Below are positions 32,277 through 39,550 of a DNA stretch of 64,000 bases, piece after piece. Source of the stretch: Pseudonocardia cypriaca. GTDB taxonomy: Bacteria > Actinomycetota > Actinomycetes > Mycobacteriales > Pseudonocardiaceae. The position numbers and the translations under genes are program-made. The stretch's first letter is position 1. Every line of letters begins with the position of its first letter. The stretch is from the NCBI RefSeq assembly GCF_006717045.1, contig NZ_VFPH01000001.1, forward strand, positions 2,418,001 to 2,482,000, read 5' to 3'. The notes beneath the pieces are model-generated. The model was not told where the DNA came from. It was given only the letters and a program-made list of their open reading frames with translations, and searched no databases.

Positions 32277-33245
32277 CTACGAGGCCGGCTTGCGGGGCAG
32301 GCCCGGCGGGTTGATCTCGGAGGTGGGCACGGCCTCGCTGCCGAGGTTCCAGCGGCCCAGCACCTCGGCGTACCGGCCGTTCTGGATCACGGTGTTCAGC
32401 GCCTCGTTGAGCGCGCGGACGAGCCCGTTGTCCTTGCGGGTCATGGCGGCGATGTCGGCCGTGATGTCGCCCCCGCCCGACACCGACCCGACGATCTTGG
32501 TCGTGCCGCCGACGGCGACGTGGTAGGCGAGCGTCGGGTTCGGGCCGAGGTAGGCGTCGATCCGCCCGGAGTCCAGGGCGAGGTAGTAGTCGCCGGTGCT
32601 CTGGTAGTACCGGAAGTTCACGGGGGCGAGCCCGGCGGCGCGGTTCTGCTCGTCCCAGCCCAGCAGGATCTCCTCCTGGTTGGTGCCCGAGCTCACCGAG
32701 ATCGTGAGACCGGCGACGTCCTTCGGCTCTGCGATCTGCTGGATCTGCGAGTCCTTCCGCACCTCGAACGACACGGTGTCGACGCGGTAGGTCGCGAAGT
32801 CGTACTTGTCCTTGCGCTCCTCGGTGACCGTGACGTTCGAGAAGCCGGCGTCGTACTGGCCCGACTCGACGGAGAGGAACAGGTTCTCCCACGAGGTCGG
32901 CTCCAGGCGCAGCTCCAGCCCGAGGACGTCGGCGACCAGCTGTGCGACGTCCGGTTCGACGCCGATCACCGTTGTGTCGTCGTCGGCGCGGAACGACAGC
33001 GGCGGACCCGCCGTGCCGGTCGTACCGACGACGAGCTTTCCGCGGTCGCGGACCGCCTGGGGCACGAGCGCAGCGATCGCGTCCACCTTCTCGGCGCGTA
33101 CCCGGTGCTGCTCCGGACTCGTGTTCACCGTGACGCCTGCCGGCGCGGCCTGCTGGCCGGTCTGGTCCGGATCCGGACCTGCGCACGCGACGGCGGCGAA
33201 CATCAACAGGACGGCGGCCAGGAGGGATCGCGGGAACCTCGGCAC
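32277..33245 (-). CDS. Polar amino acid ABC transporter, substrate-binding lipoprotein
   Basis: 322 aa solute-binding protein family 3. Lipobox in LLMFAAVACAGPDPD marks a lipoprotein. LVVGTTGTAGPPLSFRADDDTTVIGVEPDVAQLVADVLGLELRLEPTSWENLFLSVESGQYDAGFSNVTVTEERKDKYDFATYR is the classical GlnH/cystine-binding opening. It is last in the GNAT-permease-ATPase-binding protein operon. The HVDLC leader peptide at the head of the operon suggests a sulfur compound such as cystine as ligand (inference). Confidence 0.88.
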   Translation of the reverse strand: MPRFPRSLLAAVLLMFAAVACAGPDPDQTGQQAAPAGVTVNTSPEQHRVRAEKVDAIAALVPQAVRDRGKLVVGTTGTAGPPLSFRADDDTTVIGVEPDVAQLVADVLGLELRLEPTSWENLFLSVESGQYDAGFSNVTVTEERKDKYDFATYRVDTVSFEVRKDSQIQQIAEPKDVAGLTISVSSGTNQEEILLGWDEQNRAAGLAPVNFRYYQSTGDYYLALDSGRIDAYLGPNPTLAYHVAVGGTTKIVGSVSGGGDITADIAAMTRKDNGLVRALNEALNTVIQNGRYAEVLGRWNLGSEAVPTSEINPPGLPRKPAS

Positions 33246-33261
33246 GGGTTTTCCTCCGGAA

Positions 33262-34029
33262 TCAGTGACGGACGGCGCCGAGGAACGCGCGGGTGCGCTC
33301 CTCGCGGGGGGAGTCGAGGACCTGAGCGGGCGGGCCCTGCTCGACGATGCGGCCGGCGTCGAGGAACACCACGGTGTCCGCCGCCTCGCGGGCGAAGCCG
33401 ATCTCGTGGGTGACGACGACCATGGTGGTGCCGGTGCGGGCGAGGTCGCGCATCACGTCGAGCACCTCACCGACGAGCTCCGGGTCGAGCGCGGAGGTCG
33501 GTTCGTCGAACAGCACGAGCTTCGGACGCAGGGCGAGCGCCCGCGCGATCGCGACCCGTTGCTGCTGGCCGCCGGACAGGCGGCGCGGGTACTCCTGCGC
33601 CTTGTCCGAGAGCCCGACGCGCTCCAGCAGCTCCCGCGCGTGAGCGGTGGCCTCGGCGCGGTCGCGGCCCTGCGCCGACAACGGAGCCTCCACCACGTTC
33701 TCCAGCACCGTGAGGTGGCCGAACAGGTTGAAGCTCTGGAAGACGAACCCGATGCGGGTGCGCCGGCGCAGGATGTGCCGCTCGGAGAGCTCGTGCAGCC
33801 GGTTGCCGGAGCGGCGGTAGCCCATGAGCTCGCCGTCGACGAGCACGAACCCCTTGTCGACCTTCTCCAGGTGGTTGATCGTGCGCAGCAGCGTGGACTT
33901 GCCCGAGCCGGACGGTCCGAGCAGCACCGTGACCTCGCCCTTCCGGACGGTGAGGTCGACGCCGTGCAGGACGTCCAGCGCGCCGAAGCTCTTGTGGACG
34001 CCGCGCAGCTCGACCATGGGCGCGCTCAC
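33262..34029 (-). CDS. Polar amino acid ABC transporter, ATP-binding protein
   Basis: 255 aa GlnQ/TcyC-like ATPase: Walker A LLGPSGSGKSTLLRTIN, Q-loop VFQSFNLFGHLTVLENV, signature LSGGQQQRVAIARAL, Walker B LVLFDEPTSALDPELVGEV, H-loop VVVTHEIGFA. It starts at GTG 34029, overlapping the permease stop (GTGA). Confidence 0.9.
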   Translation of the reverse strand: MSAPMVELRGVHKSFGALDVLHGVDLTVRKGEVTVLLGPSGSGKSTLLRTINHLEKVDKGFVLVDGELMGYRRSGNRLHELSERHILRRRTRIGFVFQSFNLFGHLTVLENVVEAPLSAQGRDRAEATAHARELLERVGLSDKAQEYPRRLSGGQQQRVAIARALALRPKLVLFDEPTSALDPELVGEVLDVMRDLARTGTTMVVVTHEIGFAREAADTVVFLDAGRIVEQGPPAQVLDSPREERTRAFLGAVRH

Positions 34030-34958
34030 GAGCCACTCCGCCGCACGGTGGCCCGCAGCCGCTGGAGCGGGGTGGGCGGCAGCGCCCGCTGCGCGCCGCG
34101 AGCGTAGTGGCGCTCGACGTAGAACTGCCCGATCGACATGACGGTGGTGAGCGCGAGGTACCAGATGGCGGCGACGAGCAGCAGCGGGATCACGCGGCCG
34201 TTGCGGGTGTAGATCACCTGCACCTGGTAGAAGAGCTCCGACAGCGCCATGATGTAGACCACCGACGTGCCCTTGACCAGGCCGATCAGCTCGTTGCCCG
34301 CCGTCGGCACGATCGTGCGCATGGCCTGCGGCAGCTGGATCCGGCCGAACTGCCGCAGCTTCGGGATGCCCAGCGCGGCGGCCGCCTCGAGCTGACCCTG
34401 GTCCACCGCGAGGAACCCCGCCCGCACCACCTCGGCGGCGTATGCGGCCTGGTGCAGCGCGAGCCCGAGCACCGCGGCCGTCAAGGGGCTGACCAGGTCC
34501 ATCGTGCCGAACTCGACGAACGTCGGGCCGAACGGGATGCCGACCCCGATCGTCCGGTAGAGCAGCGCGAGGTTGTACCAGAAGAGCAGCTGCAGGATCA
34601 GCGGGACCGAGCGGAAGACCCAGATGTAGGTCCAGCTCACCGAGCGCAGGAGCGGGTTGGGCGACATCCGCATCACCGCGAGCACCGTGCCCAGCACGAA
34701 GCCGACGACGATCCCGAGCGCCGTGAGCTGCAGCGTGAGCACCACCGACCGCAGGATCGACGGCGCGAACAGGAACTGCCCGACCGTCGGCCAGTCCCAC
34801 GCCGGGTTCGTGACGAGCGCGTTGATCGCCATCGCCAGCAGCACGGCGACCACGCCCGTGGCGGCCCACCGCCACGGGTGGCGCGCCGGGACGACGGTGA
34901 GCTCCTCGGCCACCGCGGGCAGGACGGGCGCCGGTGCGGCCTCCCGGGAGACGGTCAC
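34026..34958 (-). CDS. Polar amino acid ABC transporter, permease
   Basis: 310 aa HisM-type permease. A cytosolic N-terminal stretch of about 30 residues, then TMS segments and the EAA loop GQLEAAAALGIPKLRQFGRIQLPQAMRTIVPTAGNELIGLVKGTS. WVFRSVPLILQLLFWYN is the usual P-region of this family. Only one permease gene exists in the operon, so it would act as a homodimer. It overlaps the GNAT stop by ATGA. Confidence 0.9.
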   Translation of the reverse strand: MTVSREAAPAPVLPAVAEELTVVPARHPWRWAATGVVAVLLAMAINALVTNPAWDWPTVGQFLFAPSILRSVVLTLQLTALGIVVGFVLGTVLAVMRMSPNPLLRSVSWTYIWVFRSVPLILQLLFWYNLALLYRTIGVGIPFGPTFVEFGTMDLVSPLTAAVLGLALHQAAYAAEVVRAGFLAVDQGQLEAAAALGIPKLRQFGRIQLPQAMRTIVPTAGNELIGLVKGTSVVYIMALSELFYQVQVIYTRNGRVIPLLLVAAIWYLALTTVMSIGQFYVERHYARGAQRALPPTPLQRLRATVRRSGS

Positions 34959-35440
34959 GGCTGCAACTCCTTCTCGAACGGGTGCGGGCCGATCCGCTCG
35001 GGCGGGAGATCGGGGTCGTAGAGCGGCGTGTATCCGGTGGCGAGGTAGAGGCCTTTCGCCTCGGGCTGGCGCGGTCCGGTGGTGAGGTGGATCCGCCGGT
35101 AGCCGCGCGCCGCGATCTCCCGCTCCAGCTCGGCGAGCACCCGGCGGGCGAGACCGCGCCGCCGGTGCGCCGAGTGCGTCCAGATCCGCTTCAGCTCGGC
35201 CGTGTGCTCGTCGAGGCGGCGGAACGCGCCCCCGGCCACCGGCTCGCCGTCGTCGAGGAGGAGCAGGATCCCGCCGTCGGGCGGGCCGAACTCGGCGGCG
35301 CCCCGCAACGCCTCCTGGTGCAGGTCACCCAGCGTGTGGCCGTAGCGGGCGGAGTACTCCCGGTCCAGGTCGGCGAGCAAAGGCAGGACGAGTGGATCGG
35401 TGTAGGCGACGAGCCGCACGTCGAGCGCGGGTGCGCTCAT
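34955..35440 (-). CDS. GNAT N-acetyltransferase, first enzyme gene of the transport operon
   Basis: 161 aa. Acetyl-CoA binding block is LKRIWTHSAHRRRGLARRVLAELEREIAARGYRRIHLTTGPRQPEAKGLYLATGYTPL. GGAGG precedes the ATG. Translational coupling to the amino-acid permease suggests it acetylates the imported compound or a toxic analogue of it, as in S-compound uptake operons of other bacteria (inference). Confidence 0.85.
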   Translation of the reverse strand: MSAPALDVRLVAYTDPLVLPLLADLDREYSARYGHTLGDLHQEALRGAAEFGPPDGGILLLLDDGEPVAGGAFRRLDEHTAELKRIWTHSAHRRRGLARRVLAELEREIAARGYRRIHLTTGPRQPEAKGLYLATGYTPLYDPDLPPERIGPHPFEKELQP

Positions 35441-35509
35441 CGAGGTCCTCCGGAGGAAAGCAGGTGGGAACGACCGCGACAGCGGCGTCCGGGGGAATGC
35501 GCGGAGGGC

Positions 35510-35578
35510 TCAGCGACAGAGCGCGGTCTGCGTGCGGCAGAGGTCGACATGCCGCCGCCGCGACCCGGAGAAACGCAT
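35510..35578 (-). CDS. HVDLC-type leader peptide, probable cysteine attenuator
   Basis: A 22-codon ORF ending in TGA, 69 bp before the GNAT gene on the same strand. After a basic stretch it reads RRRHVDLCRTQTALCR to the stop. This arrangement, Arg-rich, HVDLC, then a second Cys-Arg at the end, is the shared pattern of small leader peptides found in actinobacteria ahead of sulfur-metabolism genes, where Cys codons are thought to sense charged tRNA-Cys. The two TGC/TGT codons are at peptide positions 14 and 21. TATCTT is 5 nt before the ATG, so it is probably leaderless. Confidence 0.72.
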   Translation of the reverse strand: MRFSGSRRRHVDLCRTQTALCR

Positions 35579-35583
35579 ACCCA

Positions 35584-35614
35584 AAGATATGTCGGCACTC
35601 ATCCGGGTTGTCAA
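35584..35614 (-). promoter_or_regulatory. Promoter of the leader peptide/transport operon
   Basis: On the minus strand, TTGACA (35614-35609) is a perfect -35, followed after 19 bp by TATCTT (35589-35584). ATATCT, one base earlier, gives an 18-bp spacer. Transcription would begin at or next to the leader peptide's ATG. Confidence 0.6.
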
Positions 35615-35640
35615 GTGGTTAGGCGAGTTCGGACAATTGC

Positions 35641-35769
35641 CCGGACATATCCCGCGAGAAATGTCCGGGGTGAGAACGAAGCCGGCCACCGGTCCGCCGG
35701 GGCTATCCGGGACGCCAACTGTGCGAGATTACGCACAGCTGGGTAATCAATTGTTCTGGACAGGTGTCC
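35641..35769. promoter_or_regulatory. Three dyads upstream of the MFS gene
   Basis: CCGGACAT (35641-35648) and ATGTCCGG (35661-35668) form a perfect 8-bp inverted repeat with a 12-nt centre. CTGTGCG-AGATTA-CGCACAG (35719-35738) is another. GGACA-GG-TGTCC (35758-35769) matches the dyads at 997 and 1030. The region is AT-richer than its surroundings and lies between the two divergent transcription units. Confidence 0.55.
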
Positions 35770-35843
35770 GATCCCTCACCGGTGCGCGCCGATTTGTGAA
35801 CGCAGCTGTGCGCACCCGGTTCCACCGGCCTACGGTGGTTGGC

Positions 35844-35870
35844 ATGGCCGGACCCACCTGTGGCCCATGA
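35844..35870 (+). CDS. Eight-codon leaderless ORF coupled to the MFS gene
   Basis: ATG 35844 is 7 nt after TACGGT (35831-35836). The ORF encodes MAGPTCGP and ends in TGA overlapping the MFS start codon (ATGA, 35867-35870). The MFS gene has no visible ribosome site of its own, so ribosomes loading on this mini-ORF may reinitiate on it. Confidence 0.4.
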   Translation: MAGPTCGP

Positions 35871-37060
35871 GACTTCCGACCTATCCGTGGTGGATGGTCA
35901 CCGCGCTCGCGGTCACCTCGACGGCGGGCTACGGGGTTCTCACCTACGCGTTCGCCGTGCTGCTCGTGCCGATGCAGGAGGCGCTCGGCGCCGACCGGAC
36001 GGCCGTCACCGGCGCCCAGACCGTGTCGCTCCTGGCTGCGGCGCTCGCCGCGGTGCCGGCCGGGCGCTGGCTCGACCGGTGGGGTGGGCGCGCCCTGATG
36101 GTCGGGTGTTCGCTCCTCGCCACGCTGCTGGTGCTCGCCTGGTCGCAGGTCACCAGCGTCCTCGCGTTGTACGCGGTGTCGATCGGGCTCGGCATCGCGT
36201 CGGCCGGTGTGCTGTACGAAGCGGCGTTCGCCGTCGTCGTCACCTGGTTCGAGGATCCCCGGCGCGGCACGGCGATGCTGGCGATCACGATCGTCGGCGG
36301 GTTCGCCTCGACGATCTTCATGCCGCTCACGGCCGTCCTGGTCGAGGCGCACGGCTGGCGGCAGGCGCTCGTCGTGCTCGGCCTGGTCTACGGCGCTCTC
36401 ACCGTTCCGCTGCACCTGCTGGTGCGCCGTCCGCGCAACGTCGTGCCGCGGCGTCGCGAGGCCCGGCAGAGCATCGCCGGCGCCGTCCGCGACCCCGGGT
36501 ACTGGCTGATCGCCGGCGTCTTCGTCGCCCAGGGGGTCGGGATCTTCGTGGTCGGTGTGCACCTGGTGGCGTACCTGCGCGAGCTCGGCCACGCCCCGAC
36601 CGTCGCCGCGAACGTCGCCGGCCTGCTCGGCGTGATGTCGGTGACCGGCCGCGTGGTGACCACCTTCGCGGTGCGCCGGTACGGGTTGACCGTGGTGGCC
36701 GCTGTCTTCGTCGTCCAGGCCGTCGGGCTGGCGTTGCTACCCGTGGTGGGGCAGGCGCTGGCGCCCGCGGTCGGATGCGTGCTGGCCGTCGGGCTCGGGT
36801 TCGGGGTGAGCACCATCGCCCGCCCCACGCTGCTCGCCGACCGGTACGGGGTGGCCGGGTACGCCACCCTGGCCGGGCTGCTGGCCGCCGTGCTCACGGC
36901 GACCAAGGCGCTCGCACCCCTCGGCGCGGCGTGGCTGCGCACCGCCGCCGGCAGCTACACGCCGGTCGTGGTGATCTCCGCGGCCGGTGGGATCCTCGGC
37001 GCGGCCGGGCTGCTCGCGCTCCGCCCCGCGCGCTCGGTCACCCGAACTCCCGTTGCCTGA
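35867..37060 (+). CDS. MFS transporter (oxalate/formate or monocarboxylate type)
   Basis: 397 aa, 12 TMS. WWMVTALAVTSTAGYGVLTYAFAVLLVPMQEALGADRTAVTGAQTVSLLAAALAAVPAGRWLDRWGGRALM is the TMS1-2 region with motif A; ASAGVLYEAAFAVVVTWFEDPRRGTAMLAITIVGGFASTIFMPL resembles MFS members near the monocarboxylate/oxalate group. The substrate is unknown. Start 35867 overlaps the stop of an eight-codon ORF. Confidence 0.83.
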   Translation: MRLPTYPWWMVTALAVTSTAGYGVLTYAFAVLLVPMQEALGADRTAVTGAQTVSLLAAALAAVPAGRWLDRWGGRALMVGCSLLATLLVLAWSQVTSVLALYAVSIGLGIASAGVLYEAAFAVVVTWFEDPRRGTAMLAITIVGGFASTIFMPLTAVLVEAHGWRQALVVLGLVYGALTVPLHLLVRRPRNVVPRRREARQSIAGAVRDPGYWLIAGVFVAQGVGIFVVGVHLVAYLRELGHAPTVAANVAGLLGVMSVTGRVVTTFAVRRYGLTVVAAVFVVQAVGLALLPVVGQALAPAVGCVLAVGLGFGVSTIARPTLLADRYGVAGYATLAGLLAAVLTATKALAPLGAAWLRTAAGSYTPVVVISAAGGILGAAGLLALRPARSVTRTPVA

Positions 37061-37082
37061 CCGGGCCGTTGGGGTCGAGGGA

Positions 37083-37901
37083 TCAGACCGCCCCTTCCGG
37101 ACGCAGCCAGGCGGTCCACCGCTCGACGGCGAGGTATCCCATCCGCTCGTAGACGGGCCTGCCGTCGTCGCTGGCCATGAGCACCGCCGGCCGCTCCGGA
37201 TCGGAGAGGGTGGCCGCCCACGTCGCGGCCGCCCCTGCGCCCCGACCCCGCGCCGAAGGCAGGGTGGCGACGAACTCGACGAGCGTGACACCGGCGTGGT
37301 GGTGGGCCGCTGCCACTGCCACCGGCGCCCCATCAAACCAGGCGGTCCAGACGCGGGTGTTCGGCTGCAGGAGCGTCGGGTCGAGCAGGTCGCCCGGGGT
37401 CAACGGCTCCAGCTCCGGCATCGGGTAGCCCTCGACGAGGATCCGCTCGGCCACTGCCAGGTCCTCCGCGCCGTGCACCTCACGGACCTCGATGCCCGGC
37501 GGCACCGTGTCCGGCCCGGGGCCGGGAACGCGCACCATCAGCGGCGGATGCCCGACCAGACCGAGCCCGTGCGGGCGTAGATCCGGCGTGGGCCACGCGC
37601 TGACCAGCAGGTAGGGGACGTGGCTGGGGAACAGCGTGCCGATGTCGGCGAGAACCTCCTCGGGACGGGTCAGCGGCTGCATGAGGATCACGGGATTGGT
37701 CAGCGCGCCGCGGTCGCCGATCCACCCCCCGGCCCACGTCGGGCCGCTGCGCCACGGCCGGCCCGCGGCAGCAGCCACCGCGGTCGGCCACGACGCGTGC
37801 ACGAGCACGGCCTGCCGGACCAGGGTGTCGTCTGGGGGCAGATCGGGTTCCCAGCCCGTCGTGAGGTGTTCGTCCTGGGGCGGGAGGATCGATGCGCTCA
37901 T
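37083..37901 (-). CDS. GNAT-family N-acetyltransferase
   Basis: 272 aa. The acetyl-CoA site is VTLVEFVATLPSARGRGAGAAATWAATLSDPERPAVLMASDDGRPVYERMGYLAVERWTAWLRP, in the C-terminal 90 residues. The N-terminal half (LVRQAVLVHASWPTAVAAAAGRPWRSGPTWAGGWIGDRGALTNPVILMQPL) is a degenerate second GNAT-like domain. GAGGAGCCCCCC precedes the ATG. Substrate unknown. It is divergent from the DUF1905 gene. Confidence 0.8.
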   Translation of the reverse strand: MSASILPPQDEHLTTGWEPDLPPDDTLVRQAVLVHASWPTAVAAAAGRPWRSGPTWAGGWIGDRGALTNPVILMQPLTRPEEVLADIGTLFPSHVPYLLVSAWPTPDLRPHGLGLVGHPPLMVRVPGPGPDTVPPGIEVREVHGAEDLAVAERILVEGYPMPELEPLTPGDLLDPTLLQPNTRVWTAWFDGAPVAVAAAHHHAGVTLVEFVATLPSARGRGAGAAATWAATLSDPERPAVLMASDDGRPVYERMGYLAVERWTAWLRPEGAV

Positions 37902-37998
37902 GGGGGGCTCCTCGCAATGCGTGCCGGAAGGACTCGCGAGGAGGCCGTGCGGCGCTACGTGCAACCGGGCTGTCGGAGGGGTGTGTGATGCTGGCCGC

Positions 37999-38295
37999 GT
38001 GGTCGTCGACTTCGATGCCGAGCTGTGGGTGTGGGACGCGCGGCGCGGCGACAGCTGGGTCTTCGTGAGCCTGCCCGAGGAGGCGTCGGAGGACATCCGC
38101 GAGCTCGCCGACGGGCCGCGCCGCGGCTTCGGATCGGTGCGGGTCAGGGCGACCGTCGGCGGCAGCACGTGGACCACTTCGATCTTCCCGGGGGAGCGGG
38201 GCTACGTGCTCCCGCTCAAGCGCCCCGTTCGCACGGCCGAAGGCCTCGACGTGGGTGATGTCGCCACGGTGAGCGTCGAGCTGCTCGACCTCTGA
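37999..38295 (+). CDS. DUF1905 protein
   Basis: 98 aa. FDAELWVWDARRGDSWVFVSLPEEASEDIRELADG, GFGSVRVRATVGGSTWTTSIFPGERGYVLPLKRPVRTAEGLDVGDVATVSVEL covers the whole family. It is often found alone or fused to YdeI-like domains; the role is unknown, with a small beta-barrel fold expected. GTG 37999 is chosen because it directly precedes the first conserved strand; no strong ribosome site is near. Confidence 0.78.
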   Translation: MVVDFDAELWVWDARRGDSWVFVSLPEEASEDIRELADGPRRGFGSVRVRATVGGSTWTTSIFPGERGYVLPLKRPVRTAEGLDVGDVATVSVELLDL

Positions 38296-38312
38296 CCCCG
38301 GGAGCGCTGAAC

Positions 38313-39503
38313 TCAGAGGGTGCGCGGGCGGCCGGCGAGCGCGCCGGTGACGGCCTGCGCGCCCACCACCGCGAGCAGCACGGTGAACGGCACCGTCCAG
38401 CCACCGGTGGTCTCGCGCAGCAGCCCGACCAGGAACGGGCCGGTGCCGGCGATCAGGTAGCCGATGCCCTGTGCCATGCCGGACAGGCCGGCCGTGCGCG
38501 CCGCGGACGACGCCCGTAGCGCGATGACCGTGAGGGCGAGGGAGAACACGCTCATCCCGAGCCCGAGCAGGAGGACCCAGGGCAGCGCCTGCCACGGCCC
38601 GGCGGTGGGGACCAGTAGGAGGCCGACGAGCCCCGCCGCCCCGCACGCGCTCAGCGCGAGGATCCAACCGCTCTGGCCGCAGCCGCGACCGGCCAGCGGG
38701 GGCACCAGCAGGCTGACCGGGAGGGCGACGATCGACAGCAGGCCGAGCAGGAGGCCGGCGTCCGTGCGGTTGACGCCACGGTCCATCAGCGCGAGCGGGA
38801 GCCAGTTCATCACGGCGAAGGCGACGAACGCCTGCAGCCCGAAGAAAGCGGTGATCGTCCACGCGAGCGGTGAGGCGAGTACGGACTCGCGGACCCCATC
38901 CGCCGGGCCCGCGGCGGCCGTGCTCGGACGGCCCCACGCGAACCAGCCGGCGAGCGCGACGGCGCCGATCGCGGCCCAGCTCGCGAGGGCCGGCCGCCAC
39001 CCGCCCAGGCCCTCGGCGAGCAGCGGGGTGAACGCGAACCCGAGCGTGGCACCGGCCTGGAGCGCAGCGGTGTAGAGGCCCGTGACCAGGCCGACGCGGG
39101 CGGGGAACCCGGCCCGGACGACCACCGGCACGAGCACACCCGCGACGGCGACCCCGCTCGTCGCGACGACCGTGGCGGCGATCATCAGGTCCGGGCCGCC
39201 GAGGACCCGGAGCACCAGCCCGGCCGTGATGGCGGAAAGCGCCACGGCGATCGCGCCACGCAACCCCAGCCACCGGGCCAGCTGCGGCGCGACCGCGCCG
39301 GCCGCCGCGAGGCAGAGGACCGGCACTGTGGTGAGCAGCCCGACCCACCCCGCGGTGGCGGCGAACGTGGCTCGGGCCTGGTCGAGCACCGGGCCGACGC
39401 TGGTGATGGCCGGGCGCAGGTTGAACGCCACGAGGATCACGGCGGCGGCGAGCAGCGCGGATCCGGCGCCCGTGCGGCCGGGCCGGGTCGTCTGTTCCGC
39501 CAT
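38313..39503 (-). CDS. MFS transporter (CynX/NimT type)
   Basis: 396 aa, 12 TMS. VAFNLRPAITSVGPVLDQARATFAATAGWVGLLTTVPVLCLAAAGAVAPQLARWLGLR is the CynX-type opening. It resembles 2-nitroimidazole/cyanate family transporters; substrate unknown. GGAGG lies 9 nt before ATG 39503, while an upstream ATG (39512) overlaps that site. Confidence 0.85.
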   Translation of the reverse strand: MAEQTTRPGRTGAGSALLAAAVILVAFNLRPAITSVGPVLDQARATFAATAGWVGLLTTVPVLCLAAAGAVAPQLARWLGLRGAIAVALSAITAGLVLRVLGGPDLMIAATVVATSGVAVAGVLVPVVVRAGFPARVGLVTGLYTAALQAGATLGFAFTPLLAEGLGGWRPALASWAAIGAVALAGWFAWGRPSTAAAGPADGVRESVLASPLAWTITAFFGLQAFVAFAVMNWLPLALMDRGVNRTDAGLLLGLLSIVALPVSLLVPPLAGRGCGQSGWILALSACGAAGLVGLLLVPTAGPWQALPWVLLLGLGMSVFSLALTVIALRASSAARTAGLSGMAQGIGYLIAGTGPFLVGLLRETTGGWTVPFTVLLAVVGAQAVTGALAGRPRTL

Positions 39504-39550
39504 GGTCGGCATCCTCCACCAGACAGCACCGCGGCGAAGCCGTGGACCGG

